Part shown: piece by piece, positions 1 through 8,891 of the stretch
Layout of the letters: the number at the start of each line of letters is the position of its first letter
Numbering within the stretch: the stretch's first letter is position 1
Source of the DNA: Rothia uropygialis
GTDB lineage: Bacteria > Actinomycetota > Actinomycetes > Actinomycetales > Micrococcaceae
NCBI RefSeq assembly: GCF_004137765.1
Contig: NZ_NOIS01000004.1
Coordinates: forward strand, 248,001 to 312,000
DNA length: 64,000 nt
Reading direction: 5' to 3'
The notes under the pieces: model-generated
What the model was told of the DNA's origin: nothing
The model's database searches: none
Seen by the model: the letters and a program-made list of their open reading frames with translations, nothing else
Program-made: the position numbers and the translations under genes

Positions 1-2
1 CC

Positions 3-287
3 GGAAACACTGACTCCATGGCCATGGGGCACGGTTCCATGCCGATGCTCCTGGCCCACGTGATCGGAACGGTGCTCGCAGCCGCCGTCGTGGGTGCGAT
101 CGATGCCACCCTGTGGGCCCTCGCGGTCCTGATCCTGCCATGGGTCGCTCGGCTGATAGGGGTTGTTCCCTTCTGCTGCAAGCCCGCCTCTGCCTGTTTC
201 CCGGACACATCCCAGGCCCCTCCCCAGAGGAAACCACGAGCCTTGGATCCGGTCCGAGGCCCGCCCCTCCACCTCGCATTCAGCTGA
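3..287 (+). CDS. 3' part of a small membrane protein, cut by the window edge
   Basis: The reading frame is open from base 3 to a stop at 285-287, so the gene probably begins before the window. An internal ATG at 18 has no convincing ribosome binding site. The visible part has a Met/His/Gly-rich stretch (MAMGHGSMPM) and then a hydrophobic segment of about 35 residues that could form one or two membrane helices. A Cys pair and a Pro/Arg-rich tail follow. Met/His-rich membrane proteins beside PepSY proteins occur in actinobacterial copper-handling loci. That and the His/Met-rich loop of the next gene suggest a metal-related role, but this is inference. I do not recognise the family. Confidence 0.5.
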   Translation, partial: GNTDSMAMGHGSMPMLLAHVIGTVLAAAVVGAIDATLWALAVLILPWVARLIGVVPFCCKPASACFPDTSQAPPQRKPRALDPVRGPPLHLAFS

Positions 288-363
288 AACAGGCGTCGGC
301 CCACCCTGGGCCGGCGCAATTCTATAGCGCACTGAAGCGCGCACCGATGTGAGGAACAGAAAA

Positions 364-1845
364 ATGACAACCATCGATACATCGCGCCCTGAAACGGGCC
401 CTACCACCACGCCTCCCCCTCGACACCGCCGCGGCTGGTTCCGGGCCATGGTCCTGAGGCTGCACTTCTTCACCGGTCTGATCGTCGGACCGTTCATTCT
501 GGTCGCGGCGCTCTCCGGAGCGTTGTACGCCATGGCTCCACAACTCGAGAAAGTCGTCTACGCCCACGAGCTGTACACGAGCACCGAGGCCCAGAACCTG
601 TCCCTCGATGACCAGGTGCAACGGGCCATAGAACATGTTGATCGAGACAGCGCAGCGCACGAGGCGCCTCCCCTGACGTCTGTGCGACCTGCCCCGCAGC
701 CGGGGATGACAACCCGTGTCATGTTCGCGCCGCCGGAAGGTTCTTCTCCTTCCGACCATAGGGCAGTGTTCGTCAGCCCCGCCGACGGTGAAATTCGCGG
801 AGACCTGACCGTTTACGGTTCCTCCGGCTCACTGCCGCTCCGCACATGGATCGATCAGCTCCACCGTAGCCTCCATCTGGGCGAACCCGGGCGTCTCTAT
901 GCCGAGTTCGCGGCATCGTGGATGTGGGTTATTGCCCTCGGAGGTCTGATCCTGTGGATGCCTCAGCTGACCGGACGGCTGCGTGCAGGGCTTTCCCGAC
1001 GTCGAGCTATTCGAGAAGCCATGTTGCCGACGCCCGGAGCCCAGGGGCGGAAGCGTCTGCTGGGGTGGCACTATTCGGCAGGTTTGGGCCTTCTGGTCGC
1101 GATGCTGTTCCTCTCTGCCACCGGAATTACGTGGTCCACCTATGGGGGCGAGAACGTCACTCGCCTTCGTGCCGCACTTGACTGGTCCACCCCCCAAGCG
1201 AGGACGTCATTGACAGGGGAGGAAGCAGCTGCCGGCGAACATGCCGGTCACGCAGGACATACGGCCGACTCCGATGATTCGTCCTCCATGTCCATGCCCC
1301 TGGACTCGGGCTACGACGCGATCATGCGCGCGTCGCGGCGTCTGGGTATCGGATCGGACCAGGTCGAGATCGTGCCGGCGGCGTCCATGGACAAAGCGTG
1401 GACGGTGCAGGAGATCGACCGCCACTACCCCACTCACGTGGACAGCGTGACGATCGACCCGATGACGTACGAACGGGTGGATTCGGTGTCGTTCAAAAAC
1501 GACTACTCGCTGCCGGCCAAGCTGGCCCGGTGGGGAATCGACATCCACATGGGCCTCTGGTTCGGTTTGCTCAATCAGCTGGTGCTCTTCGTTGTCGCGA
1601 TCGGGATCGCCGCGATGGTGGTGACCGGTTATTGGATGTGGTTCAAACGCCGTCCGACGTTGTCCCGAATGAAGACTCCGAAATCGGGATTGCGGAGCGC
1701 GCCTTGGTGGGCGTGGCCCGCCGTGGGCCTCCCCGCCTTGGTGATCGGCTGGTTCCTTCCCCTGCTGGGGCTCCCGCTCGTGGCCTTCGTCGTGGTTGAC
1801 GGCGCCTTGGCGTGGAGAAGCTCGCGTGTCAGAGGCACCGTCTGA
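364..1845 (+). CDS. PepSY-associated transmembrane protein
   Basis: A 493-residue integral membrane protein of the PepSY_TM (PiuB-like) family, members of which are linked to iron or copper reduction and siderophore handling. The first helix is near residues 33-56, and further helices lie near 185-205, 225-250, 400-425 and 445-480. Large extracytoplasmic segments lie between them. One loop near residues 289-315 is rich in His and Met (EHAGHAGH, then MSMP), a plausible copper ligand cluster. The ATG at 364 is preferred over a GTG at 349 because GAGGAA at 351-356 sits seven bases upstream of it. It follows the truncated Met/His-rich membrane protein and may form an operon with it. The substrate cannot be read from sequence. 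Confidence 0.85.
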   Translation: MTTIDTSRPETGPTTTPPPRHRRGWFRAMVLRLHFFTGLIVGPFILVAALSGALYAMAPQLEKVVYAHELYTSTEAQNLSLDDQVQRAIEHVDRDSAAHEAPPLTSVRPAPQPGMTTRVMFAPPEGSSPSDHRAVFVSPADGEIRGDLTVYGSSGSLPLRTWIDQLHRSLHLGEPGRLYAEFAASWMWVIALGGLILWMPQLTGRLRAGLSRRRAIREAMLPTPGAQGRKRLLGWHYSAGLGLLVAMLFLSATGITWSTYGGENVTRLRAALDWSTPQARTSLTGEEAAAGEHAGHAGHTADSDDSSSMSMPLDSGYDAIMRASRRLGIGSDQVEIVPAASMDKAWTVQEIDRHYPTHVDSVTIDPMTYERVDSVSFKNDYSLPAKLARWGIDIHMGLWFGLLNQLVLFVVAIGIAAMVVTGYWMWFKRRPTLSRMKTPKSGLRSAPWWAWPAVGLPALVIGWFLPLLGLPLVAFVVVDGALAWRSSRVRGTV

Positions 1846-1861
1846 CAAGGGCGTCTCTGAA

Positions 1862-1905
1862 AGACGGCCCGAGGCCGACTCGCGAGGGTATGCTTCGGGC
1901 CGTCT
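1862..1905 (+). terminator. Candidate terminator hairpin after the PepSY gene
   Basis: Two perfect 11-base arms (1862-1872 and 1895-1905, AGACGGCCCGA and its complement) flank a 22-base loop just after the PepSY stop codon. There is no T-run, so termination efficiency is uncertain. Confidence 0.45.
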
Positions 1906-1928
1906 GCGTGCGGTCTTCGCCGCTTGCC

Positions 1929-1934
1929 TAGTAT
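1929..1934 (+). promoter_or_regulatory. -10 box of a leaderless promoter
   Basis: TAGTAT ends six bases before the ATG at 1941. No Shine-Dalgarno sequence lies between them. This spacing puts the transcript start on the A of the start codon. Confidence 0.5.
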
Positions 1935-1940
1935 GGATGC

Positions 1941-2975
1941 ATGGCAGAGACACAGAACCCCTTGGAATCGACCGGCCGGACCCTCGGATGGGGGATCGTT
2001 GCAACGGGCTCGATTGCCCGGAAAGTCACCCCCGACATCGGGGCCCTCGCCGATGCCCGCCTCGTCGGAGTTTCCTCCCGCACTCAGGCGAATGCGGATC
2101 AATTCGCCCAGGAATTCGGTGTCGAGAGGGCCTACGGGGACGACGCCGGGCGCACCGGATACGAGAAAATGCTCGCCGACCCCGAGGTGGAGGTTCTCTA
2201 CATTGGGACGCCGCACGGACAGCACTACGAAAATATGCTGGCGGCGCTCGCGGCGGGCAAGAACATCGTGTGCGAGAAATCCTTCACGATGAATTCCCGC
2301 CAGGCCCGAGAGATCCTGGACCTGGCCGGGGAGAAGGGTTTGTTCGTCATGGAGGGGCTGTGGACACGTTTCCATCCGCTCCGGGCACGTGTGGCCGAGA
2401 TCCTGGAATCCGGCGAAATCGGTATGCCCAGGTGGGTGCAAGCCGACCTGGGCTTTCGGGGACCCGCCGAAATCACGCACCGGTTGTGGCGTGAGGACGC
2501 CGGCGGAGGCGGTCTCCTCGACATGGGCTGTTACGTTTTGCATTGGCCGTGGCTCGCCCTCGGAAAACCGACCGGATTCACCGCACAGACCATCAAACGA
2601 GGAAATGTCGATGCCCTGACCCAGATCACGGGCACATTCGAGAAGGCTGCGGCCCAGATGACCATATCCTTGGTGTCCCAGGGACCCCGCCAAGCAATTA
2701 TTTCAGGCCACGAAGGCTTCATCACCATCGGTTCACCCATGCATCAAGCGAGGTCCTTCACCGTCACGAATTCCCAGGGTGAAACCCGCGAGGAGTCCTG
2801 GCCTCTCGTCGGCAGAGGCTATTCCTACGAGATGCGCGAGGCCACACGGCGAATCCAGGAGGGTTCTCTCGAGTCGCCCATCATGCCGTGGGAGGACACC
2901 ATCGCACAAATGGAAATGATCGACGAGATCCGCGGGCAGATCGACGTCGTCTACCCTGATCACGACGAGGCCTGA
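1941..2975 (+). CDS. Gfo/Idh/MocA family oxidoreductase
   Basis: A 344-residue cytoplasmic NAD(P)-dependent dehydrogenase. The N-terminal Rossmann fold carries the nucleotide-binding stretch GIVATGSIA near residues 18-26. The family EK motif (CEKSFT, near 110-115) is present, where the lysine acts in hydride transfer on sugars or cyclitols. The C-terminal half matches the usual alpha/beta substrate domain, and the length is typical. The sequence resembles the trans-1,2-dihydrobenzene-1,2-diol dehydrogenase/D-xylose dehydrogenase branch, but substrate is not predictable. The start lies six bases after a TAGTAT -10 box, suggesting leaderless transcription. It is monocistronic, with terminators downstream. 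Confidence 0.88.
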   Translation: MAETQNPLESTGRTLGWGIVATGSIARKVTPDIGALADARLVGVSSRTQANADQFAQEFGVERAYGDDAGRTGYEKMLADPEVEVLYIGTPHGQHYENMLAALAAGKNIVCEKSFTMNSRQAREILDLAGEKGLFVMEGLWTRFHPLRARVAEILESGEIGMPRWVQADLGFRGPAEITHRLWREDAGGGGLLDMGCYVLHWPWLALGKPTGFTAQTIKRGNVDALTQITGTFEKAAAQMTISLVSQGPRQAIISGHEGFITIGSPMHQARSFTVTNSQGETREESWPLVGRGYSYEMREATRRIQEGSLESPIMPWEDTIAQMEMIDEIRGQIDVVYPDHDEA

Positions 2976-2981
2976 CTGCCC

Positions 2982-3028
2982 AGGCAACCGGCCAGGACGG
3001 CACACGCCTTCGTGCCCGCCGGTTGCCT
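2982..3028 (+). terminator. Hairpin terminator after the Gfo/Idh/MocA gene
   Basis: Eleven-base perfect arms at 2982-2992 (AGGCAACCGGC) and 3018-3028 (GCCGGTTGCCT) lie seven bases after the stop codon of the plus-strand gene. Confidence 0.6.
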
Positions 3029-3042
3029 AGTCACACGGAAGC

Positions 3043-3109
3043 GGCGCGGGAGCGCGACTCGTTCGGTCGAATAGTCGACGAGTGAGTCCAACGGTCCCGC
3101 GCCGTTTTT
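3043..3109 (+). terminator. Second hairpin with T-run between convergent genes
   Basis: GGCGCGGGA (3043-3051) pairs with TCCCGCGCC (3095-3103), followed by GTTTTTG. The intervening bases form an inner stem (3057-3062 with 3078-3083). The T-run favours plus-strand termination, while the stem may also stop the minus-strand operon. Confidence 0.55.
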
Positions 3110-3115
3110 GTGAGG

Positions 3116-3931
3116 CTACCTGTTCTCGAATTGTGCGTCGCGGCGCTCCGAGAAAGCAGACATTCCTTCCTTCTGGTCCTCGGTCGCGAAGAGCGAGTGA
3201 AATACTCGGCGTTCGAAGGTCAGGCCCTGGGCCAAGGGGGTTTCGAAGGCCATTCCGACCGACTCCTTGGCGATCATCGCGACGGGCCGGGACTTCTTCG
3301 CAATCGTGTCCGCGATCTCGAGTGCCGTGTCCACGACGTCGTCGTCCGCGACGACGCGGGAGACCAATCCCGCGCGTTCGGCCTCTTCCGCGCCCATGTT
3401 CCGGGCCGTCAGAATCATGTCCATGGCTTTGGCCTTGCCGACGGCGTGGGTCAATCGTTGGGAACCGCCCATTCCGGGGATCACCCCGAGGTTGATTTCC
3501 GGTTGGCCGAATTTGGCGCCCTCGCCGGCAATGATGATGTCGCACATCATCGCCAGCTCGCAACCACCGCCCAGAGCATATCCATTGACCGCGGCAACGA
3601 TCGGCAGTCGAACCTGCGTGAGTCGTTGCCACTGGGCAAACCAGTCGCTCGCGTACATCTCCATGTAGCTTTTGGATGACATTTCCTTGATGTCCGCACC
3701 CGCGGCAAAGGCCTTTTCCGATCCGGTCAGAACGATCACGGAAATATCCTCGTCACGCTCCCAGGCCTGTGCGGCGTCGACCACGGCCACCATGGTCTCG
3801 TAGTTCAACGCGTTGAGAGCCTTGGGACGGTTGAGCCGGATGATGCCGACACCGCCTCGGGTCTCGGTCCGGATGACGGCCGTCTCCTGCGATGATCCCT
3901 TTTCGTCTGCCGCTGTAGTCTTTTCGCTCAT
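3116..3931 (-). CDS. echA: Enoyl-CoA hydratase (crotonase family)
   Basis: A 271-residue crotonase that hydrates 2-enoyl-CoA. In this setting the substrate is probably methacrylyl-CoA, giving 3-hydroxyisobutyryl-CoA in valine degradation. The core is diagnostic: the oxyanion-hole segment [11 protein letters not shown], then [11 protein letters not shown] and FGQPEINLG. Both catalytic glutamates of true hydratases are present. The ATG at 3931 has the binding site AGGGAGA and overlaps the stop of mmsB by four bases (ATGA), so the two are translationally coupled. It is the last gene of the minus-strand valine operon. A long in-frame extension upstream of this ATG is only the out-of-frame shadow of mmsB. 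Confidence 0.92.
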   Translation of the reverse strand: MSEKTTAADEKGSSQETAVIRTETRGGVGIIRLNRPKALNALNYETMVAVVDAAQAWERDEDISVIVLTGSEKAFAAGADIKEMSSKSYMEMYASDWFAQWQRLTQVRLPIVAAVNGYALGGGCELAMMCDIIIAGEGAKFGQPEINLGVIPGMGGSQRLTHAVGKAKAMDMILTARNMGAEEAERAGLVSRVVADDDVVDTALEIADTIAKKSRPVAMIAKESVGMAFETPLAQGLTFERRVFHSLFATEDQKEGMSAFSERRDAQFENR

Positions 3932-4824
3932 GCTTGATTCTCCCTCATCGTTTGGATGATCGCGGAAAAGTCGAGATCGCCGTGGCCGCTGTCCAAGAAC
4001 TCCGAATAGGCCTTGTGCGCTGCCCTGCCGAAGGATGCGTCGGTCTGAGTGGATTCCAGGGCCGCGAGCGCGAGCCCTAAGTCCTTGGCCATCAGAGCGG
4101 TCGCGAAACCGGGTTTGTAGCCGTTGCTGGCCGGGTTCTCCGGAACGGGGCCGGGGACCGGACAGTTGGTCGTGACGGACCAGCACTGGGCGGCTGAGGT
4201 GGACATGACATCGAAGAGCGCCTGGTCCGTCAGGCCCAACTTCTCGCCCAGGGTAAAGGCCTCGCATGCGCCGATGGTCGTGATCGCGAGCAACATGTTG
4301 TTGCAGCACTTCGCGGCCTGGCCAGCCCCGTTGTTCCCACAGTGCACGACTTTGCGTCCCATCGCGTCGAACAGCGGGTGGGCGGCGTCGAAATTCTCCT
4401 GCGGACCGCCGACCATGAAGGTCAGGGTGCCTGCCTCGGCTCCGGCTGTTCCGCCGGAAACCGGCGCGTCAACGGCTCGATGTCCGGCCTGGTGAACCAA
4501 CTCCGCGGCTTCCCGTGCTTCGTCCACACTGATGGTCGAGCAGTCGATGAACAGGCTGTTCGGCGGGGCCGCGGCCAGAAGGCCGTCGTTGTTCTGGCCT
4601 TGATAAGCGGCAATAACGTGCTTGCCGGCCGGAAACATCGTGATGACGACCTCTGCGTCCGCCACGGCTTCTTCGCCGGAAGAAGCGATGTTGAGTCCGT
4701 CTTTCTCGGATGCCTGGCGTGCGGACTCGGCGAGGTCGAAGGCCACGACGTCGTGGTCGGCCTCCTTGAGGTTCCGCGCCATATGACCGCCCATGTTGCC
4801 TAGGCCCAGGAATGCAATCTTCAT
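3928..4824 (-). CDS. mmsB: 3-hydroxyisobutyrate dehydrogenase
   Basis: A 298-residue NAD-dependent beta-hydroxyacid dehydrogenase that converts 3-hydroxyisobutyrate to methylmalonate semialdehyde. The N-terminal Rossmann motif [13 protein letters not shown] starts near residue 7. The family substrate motif [14 protein letters not shown] and the catalytic-lysine segment [11 protein letters not shown] are present, and the length is typical. It lies 11 bases after the 3-hydroxyisobutyryl-CoA hydrolase, which makes its substrate, and mmsA at the head of the operon uses its product. The neighbourhood therefore supports the specific assignment within a family that also includes tartronate semialdehyde reductases. 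Confidence 0.92.
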   Translation of the reverse strand: MKIAFLGLGNMGGHMARNLKEADHDVVAFDLAESARQASEKDGLNIASSGEEAVADAEVVITMFPAGKHVIAAYQGQNNDGLLAAAPPNSLFIDCSTISVDEAREAAELVHQAGHRAVDAPVSGGTAGAEAGTLTFMVGGPQENFDAAHPLFDAMGRKVVHCGNNGAGQAAKCCNNMLLAITTIGACEAFTLGEKLGLTDQALFDVMSTSAAQCWSVTTNCPVPGPVPENPASNGYKPGFATALMAKDLGLALAALESTQTDASFGRAAHKAYSEFLDSGHGDLDFSAIIQTMRENQA

Positions 4825-4835
4825 GCCATTTCTCC

Positions 4836-5918
4836 TTACTCGGGCAACTGCAGGTCTTCGTACCCGGGTACGGGTTCGAAGAATCCGAGAACCGTTTCCC
4901 GGCTCACTTCTTCGAGTGTCTGCGGTTGCCACAGGGGGTTGCGATCTTTGTCGATCACCTGCGCGCGGATGCCCTCGGCCATATCGTGGGCCAACAGCGC
5001 GTTTCCGCTGGTGCGGAAGTCTTGAACCAGAGTTTCCGCAAGGCTCTGGTCCTTCGCCCGGTGCAATCCTTCGAGGGCGGTCTTCATACCCGTGGGGCTG
5101 TTGCGACGCAGAGCCTTGAGTGCCTTGCTTGCCAGCACGTTGTCCGGTTCCTTCTCGACACGCGCCTCGAGGTTCTGGAGGATTTCCTCGACGCTGTCCG
5201 CCGCGTAGTCCTCGTCGATCCACGAGGCGGCTTCCTCGAGTTCGGAACGGGAAGGTTCGACCACGAAATCCTGGATTGTGGTGGCGACGGCGCCAGGATT
5301 CTCCACGCTCTCGAGGCTCCGGAGCAAGTCCTCGATCGCCGCGTCCGGAACGTAGAAATCGGCGAGTCCCGCATGAACAGCGTCCGCCCCGTCGATATGC
5401 AACCCGGTCAGCGCCATGTGCCGACCGGCCTGCCCCGGTGCCTTGGAGAGGTAGTTGAGACCCCCGACGTCGGGGGAGAAACCGATTCCGGTCTCCGGCA
5501 TACCTGTCCGCGTGGACTCGGTGACGATCCGATGCGATCCCGGCACGGACAACCCGATGCCGCCTCCGAGAACCAGTCCGTTCATGATGGCAACATACGG
5601 CTTGGGATAACGCGAAATACGGTAATCGAAGTCGTACTCGTGGCGGAAGAAGTCGGTTCCCTGGCTCCGATCTCCGCCGGTGGCGGCCTTGTACAGGGCC
5701 ACGACATCCCCGCCTGAGCACAGACCTCGGTCGCCCGCCCCGACGACGGCGACCGACTTGACGTTGGCGTCGTGTTCGAAGTCGTCCAACGCTTTGTTGA
5801 TCAGCTGGATCATCTCAACGTTCAATGCATTGACCGCGCGCGGGCGATTGAGGGTGATGACCCCGAGGTGCCCCCGGATCTCGGTCAGAACGCTGGGCTC
5901 CTGCTGCTTATCCGCCAT
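4836..5918 (-). CDS. 3-hydroxyisobutyryl-CoA hydrolase
   Basis: A 360-residue crotonase-fold protein, longer than enoyl-CoA hydratases and typical of the HIBCH branch. It releases CoA from 3-hydroxyisobutyryl-CoA so that mmsB can oxidise the free acid. Motifs include DRGLCSGGDVVALY (oxyanion hole), GGGIGLSV, and MPETGIGFSPDVGG, which carries the Glu and Asp characteristic of HIBCH. A C-terminal alpha-helical extension is also typical. The ATG at 5918 is chosen because AGGAGGAAC lies five bases upstream; a longer start at 5945 is less likely. The gene is between mmsA and mmsB in the valine operon. Confidence 0.92.
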   Translation of the reverse strand: MADKQQEPSVLTEIRGHLGVITLNRPRAVNALNVEMIQLINKALDDFEHDANVKSVAVVGAGDRGLCSGGDVVALYKAATGGDRSQGTDFFRHEYDFDYRISRYPKPYVAIMNGLVLGGGIGLSVPGSHRIVTESTRTGMPETGIGFSPDVGGLNYLSKAPGQAGRHMALTGLHIDGADAVHAGLADFYVPDAAIEDLLRSLESVENPGAVATTIQDFVVEPSRSELEEAASWIDEDYAADSVEEILQNLEARVEKEPDNVLASKALKALRRNSPTGMKTALEGLHRAKDQSLAETLVQDFRTSGNALLAHDMAEGIRAQVIDKDRNPLWQPQTLEEVSRETVLGFFEPVPGYEDLQLPE

Positions 5919-5963
5919 GGATGTTCCTCCTGTTATGGGTGTCAACGGGATGTGCGAGGTCGA

Positions 5964-7475
5964 TCAGTTGCCGGTCGGCATGACGAAGCTGGCGCCTTCC
6001 TTGATGCCGGAAGGCCAGCGCTGGGTTACCGTCTTGGTCTTGGTGTAGAAGCGGAAGGCATCGGGTCCATGCTGATTCAGATCACCGAAACCGGAGGCCT
6101 TCCACCCGCCGAAGGTGTAGTACGCGATCGGAACGGGAATCGGGACGTTGACGCCGATCATCCCGACCTCAACCCGACGTGAGAATTCGCGGGCCGTATC
6201 GCCATCGCGAGTGAAGATTGCTACTCCGTTGCCGTACTCGTGCTTGGTCGGAAGCTCCAAGGCTTCCTCGAAATCCGCGGCCCGAAGAACCGAAAGGACG
6301 GGACCGAAGACCTCTTCACGGTAGATGTTCATATCCGGAGTTACGCGGTCGAAGATCGTGGGGCCGACGAAGAATCCGCCGTCATGCCCTTCGACGCGTG
6401 CACTGCGTCCGTCGAGGATCAAATCGGCACCTTGTTCGACACCCTCGGCGATCGCGTTCTCGACTCGCTCCTTCGCCGCAGCTGAGACCAGGGGTCCGAA
6501 GTCCGAGGATTCCTCGAGGGAGGGACCGATTCTGAGGTCGGCTGCGCGCTCCTTGAGCTTCTCGATCAGCGCATCTGCGGTTTCTTCCCCCACGGGAACG
6601 GCAACGGAAACCGCCATGCACCGCTCTCCGGCCGAGCCGAAAGCGGCACCGATCAAGGCGTCGGCGACCTGGTCCAGATCCGCATCCGGCATGATGATCA
6701 TGTGGTTCTTGGCGCCTCCGAAGCATTGGGCGCGCTTTCCTGCTCTGGCGGCGTGTTCGTAGATGCTTTGAGCGATGGGAGTCGAGCCCACGAATCCGAC
6801 CGCCTTAATATCCGGGTGGTCGAGCAAGGCGTCCACTGATTCCTTGTCGCCGTTGACCACGTTGAAGATTCCGTCCGGGAGGCCCGCCTCCTTCCACAAC
6901 CGCGCGAGAAGCAGGGGAACAGAGGGGTCGCGTTCGGACGGCTTGAGGATGAAGGCGTTTCCGGCCGCGATCGCCGGGCCGCATTTCCACAGGGGGATCA
7001 TCGCGGGGAAGTTGAACGGGGTAATCCCGGCGACGACGCCGAGCGGCTGCCGCATCGAGTACACGTCGATTCCGGTCCCCACCGAATCGCTGAATTCGCC
7101 CTTGAGCAGGTGCGGAGCGCCCATCGCGAATTCGACGACGTCGAGTCCGCGCTGCAGATCTCCATGCGAATCCGGAACGGTCTTGCCGTGCTCTCGCGAG
7201 AGCGCCTCAGCGATCTCGTCGGCATGTTCGTTCGCGAGGTTGACGAACCGCCCCAGGATGCGAGCCCGCCGCTGCGGGTTGGTTGCTGCCCAGCCCCGCT
7301 GTGCTTCCTTGGCGCTCCGAACGGCGGCGTCGACCTCATCCGTTGATGCGAGCGGAACCTTGGCCGTGACTTGCCCCGTGCTGGGATCGAATACGTCCCC
7401 GAAACGTCCGGATTTTCCCGAAACGTCTTGACCGCCGATGTAGTGCGTTAGTTCCTTGACCCGCTCCTGCGCCAT
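5964..7475 (-). CDS. mmsA: CoA-acylating methylmalonate-semialdehyde dehydrogenase
   Basis: A 503-residue aldehyde dehydrogenase that oxidatively decarboxylates (methyl)malonate semialdehyde to propionyl-CoA or acetyl-CoA, the last step of this valine branch. The N-terminal signature HYIGGQDVSGKSG, the ITPFNFPAMIPLWK segment and the catalytic-cysteine motif GERCMAVS are typical of the MmsA/IolA subgroup, which is CoA-dependent. The ATG at 7475 has AAGGAG upstream; an alternative start at 7511 lacks one. This is the first gene of the four-gene operon and sits directly behind a recognisable promoter and inverted repeat. Confidence 0.93.
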   Translation of the reverse strand: MAQERVKELTHYIGGQDVSGKSGRFGDVFDPSTGQVTAKVPLASTDEVDAAVRSAKEAQRGWAATNPQRRARILGRFVNLANEHADEIAEALSREHGKTVPDSHGDLQRGLDVVEFAMGAPHLLKGEFSDSVGTGIDVYSMRQPLGVVAGITPFNFPAMIPLWKCGPAIAAGNAFILKPSERDPSVPLLLARLWKEAGLPDGIFNVVNGDKESVDALLDHPDIKAVGFVGSTPIAQSIYEHAARAGKRAQCFGGAKNHMIIMPDADLDQVADALIGAAFGSAGERCMAVSVAVPVGEETADALIEKLKERAADLRIGPSLEESSDFGPLVSAAAKERVENAIAEGVEQGADLILDGRSARVEGHDGGFFVGPTIFDRVTPDMNIYREEVFGPVLSVLRAADFEEALELPTKHEYGNGVAIFTRDGDTAREFSRRVEVGMIGVNVPIPVPIAYYTFGGWKASGFGDLNQHGPDAFRFYTKTKTVTQRWPSGIKEGASFVMPTGN

Positions 7476-7512
7476 TGCCGAGGGCTCCTTCCCACAGGGC
7501 CTGATCCCCATG

Positions 7513-7530
7513 TTCGGTTTGTGTTCCGAA
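7513..7530 (-). promoter_or_regulatory. Inverted repeat at the start of the valine operon (candidate operator)
   Basis: TTCGG and CCGAA arms (7513-7517 and 7526-7530) flank an eight-base spacer. The repeat falls on the predicted transcript start of the mmsA operon, a position where a bound repressor would block transcription. The regulator is not in the neighbourhood. Confidence 0.4.
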
Positions 7531-7534
7531 TCAC

Positions 7535-7564
7535 AGGCTATCGACCCGGCTCAGCTATTGCCAG
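7535..7564 (-). promoter_or_regulatory. Promoter of the mmsA operon
   Basis: On the minus strand, CTGGCA (complement of 7559-7564) and TAGCCT (complement of 7535-7540) are separated by 18 bases. The predicted transcript start is near 7528. Confidence 0.45.
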
Positions 7565-7599
7565 CGCGTCTGCGGCTCAGCTCGTAACATCGGCGTGGT

Positions 7600-8544
7600 T
7601 CAAGCGCTTCGATGTTTCTTCGACTCGGCCGCGGCTTTCTTGCCCTTCTCGGCAATCTCGGCCCAGTCGGAGTCGTCGAGATCCGTGAGCGCGGAGAAGG
7701 TCGACGGCCCGGCGAGCATCTGACCCCCGTCCATCGTGATGGTTTGGCCGGTGATGTAGTCGCATGCCCCTGACAACAGAAAGATCCCGAGGTTGCCCAT
7801 TTCTTCGACGGTGCCGGCTCGACGGGCGGGCACGGACTCTAGGTCAGTCATCGCACCTTGACCGTCCTTGTTGGAGCTCAGAACGACCGAGGTGAATTCT
7901 GTCGGGATGGGGCCGGGGGCAATGGCGTTGAGTCGAATACCGTATTTGGCCCATTCAACGGCCAAGGACATGGTCATCGCGTGGACAGCCGACTTCGCCA
8001 TGGCCGAGGGAACCACATAGGCGGAACCCGTATAGACCCAGCTGACCAAAGTGGACAGGATATTGCCGGGAAGGCCCTGCTCAATCCACCGGCGCCCGAC
8101 GGAGTGAGTCACGTTGTACGAGCCCTTCATGACCGTGTCGGTGATGGCTTGAAAACCGCGGGGGCTCAGGTCCTTGGTCTGTGCAATGAAGTTGCCCGCG
8201 GCGTTGTTCATGGCGCCGGTCAGCGGACCGTGCTGCTCCCAGATACGGCCGAGGGCGGCATCGACGGCTTCCGAATCGCGCACATCGACGACTTGGTAAT
8301 GCACCGCTCCGCCCGCAACCCGAGCGGACTCTTCGATCTCATGCGCGGTCTCGCGGAGGACGTTCTCCCGACGACCCCAGATGTGGACCGTGGCGCCGTG
8401 TACTGCGAAGTGGCGAGCCACGCCCTTACCCAAACCGCTTCCGCCGCCCGTGACGAGGATGCTCTGACCGGACAGAACGTCTGGCCGGAAAGGAGATTGT
8501 GGCGCTTCAGGAGAGGGGTTGGTACTACCGGGGTGCTCGGACAT
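7600..8544 (-). CDS. 2,4-dienoyl-CoA reductase-like short-chain dehydrogenase
   Basis: A 314-residue SDR. The cofactor loop is GGGSGLGKGVA and the catalytic Asn region reads NNAAGNF, a signature of 2,4-dienoyl-CoA reductases and peroxisomal trans-2-enoyl-CoA reductases. The active-site region YVVPSAMAKSAV keeps the lysine but not the usual YxxxK spacing, exactly as in that branch. It probably reduces dienoyl-CoA intermediates from unsaturated fatty acids in the cytoplasm. The ATG at 8544 has an AAGG site; the GTG at 8559 is a weaker choice. It lies 124 bases upstream of mmsA on the same strand, but mmsA has its own promoter. Confidence 0.85.
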   Translation of the reverse strand: MSEHPGSTNPSPEAPQSPFRPDVLSGQSILVTGGGSGLGKGVARHFAVHGATVHIWGRRENVLRETAHEIEESARVAGGAVHYQVVDVRDSEAVDAALGRIWEQHGPLTGAMNNAAGNFIAQTKDLSPRGFQAITDTVMKGSYNVTHSVGRRWIEQGLPGNILSTLVSWVYTGSAYVVPSAMAKSAVHAMTMSLAVEWAKYGIRLNAIAPGPIPTEFTSVVLSSNKDGQGAMTDLESVPARRAGTVEEMGNLGIFLLSGACDYITGQTITMDGGQMLAGPSTFSALTDLDDSDWAEIAEKGKKAAAESKKHRSA

Positions 8545-8891
8545 GGTGTCGCCTTCCACAAGGGTCGAAGAGCCGGATATCGGATTCTTCCGGCCAAAAC
8601 TGTGCTCGTCATCACGCTAGCCTGGCAGAGCCTGCGCCCCCAAACCCCGCCGCGCGCTGTGCTTCCATGGCTTTCAACAATCCGTCACGGCGATTTTCCT
8701 CGGATATTATCCCGTTCCTGCCGGTTTCCCTCCGTGACCGAGGGTCGAGGTAGCGAGGCAGCAGTGTTGTGCACACACCGGGCAGAAGTGGGGCCGCGGG
8801 AGCACAGAATTGCCACCTCACGGGTGCCGCCGACGTCGTGCGGACCCGGGGCCCTCCTGGCTCCCGGTGCCAACCCGGTAGCCTGGAGAGC
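8545..8891. other. Divergent intergenic region, no gene seen
   Basis: This 347-base stretch lies between the divergently transcribed dehydrogenase and exonuclease genes. Short frames cross it on both strands but none has coding character. The xthA -10 box is at its right edge. A TAGCGT on the minus strand near 8614-8619 could serve the dehydrogenase gene. Confidence 0.5.
8879..8884 (+). promoter_or_regulatory. -10 box upstream of xthA
   Basis: TAGCCT ends seven bases before the xthA ATG. The intervening GGAGAGC is too close to the start for a normal ribosome binding site, so a leaderless transcript is likely. Confidence 0.45.

Noticed and set aside
8612-8753. Short frames between the dehydrogenase and xthA genes
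   Set aside because: They lack family resemblance and ribosome binding sites.
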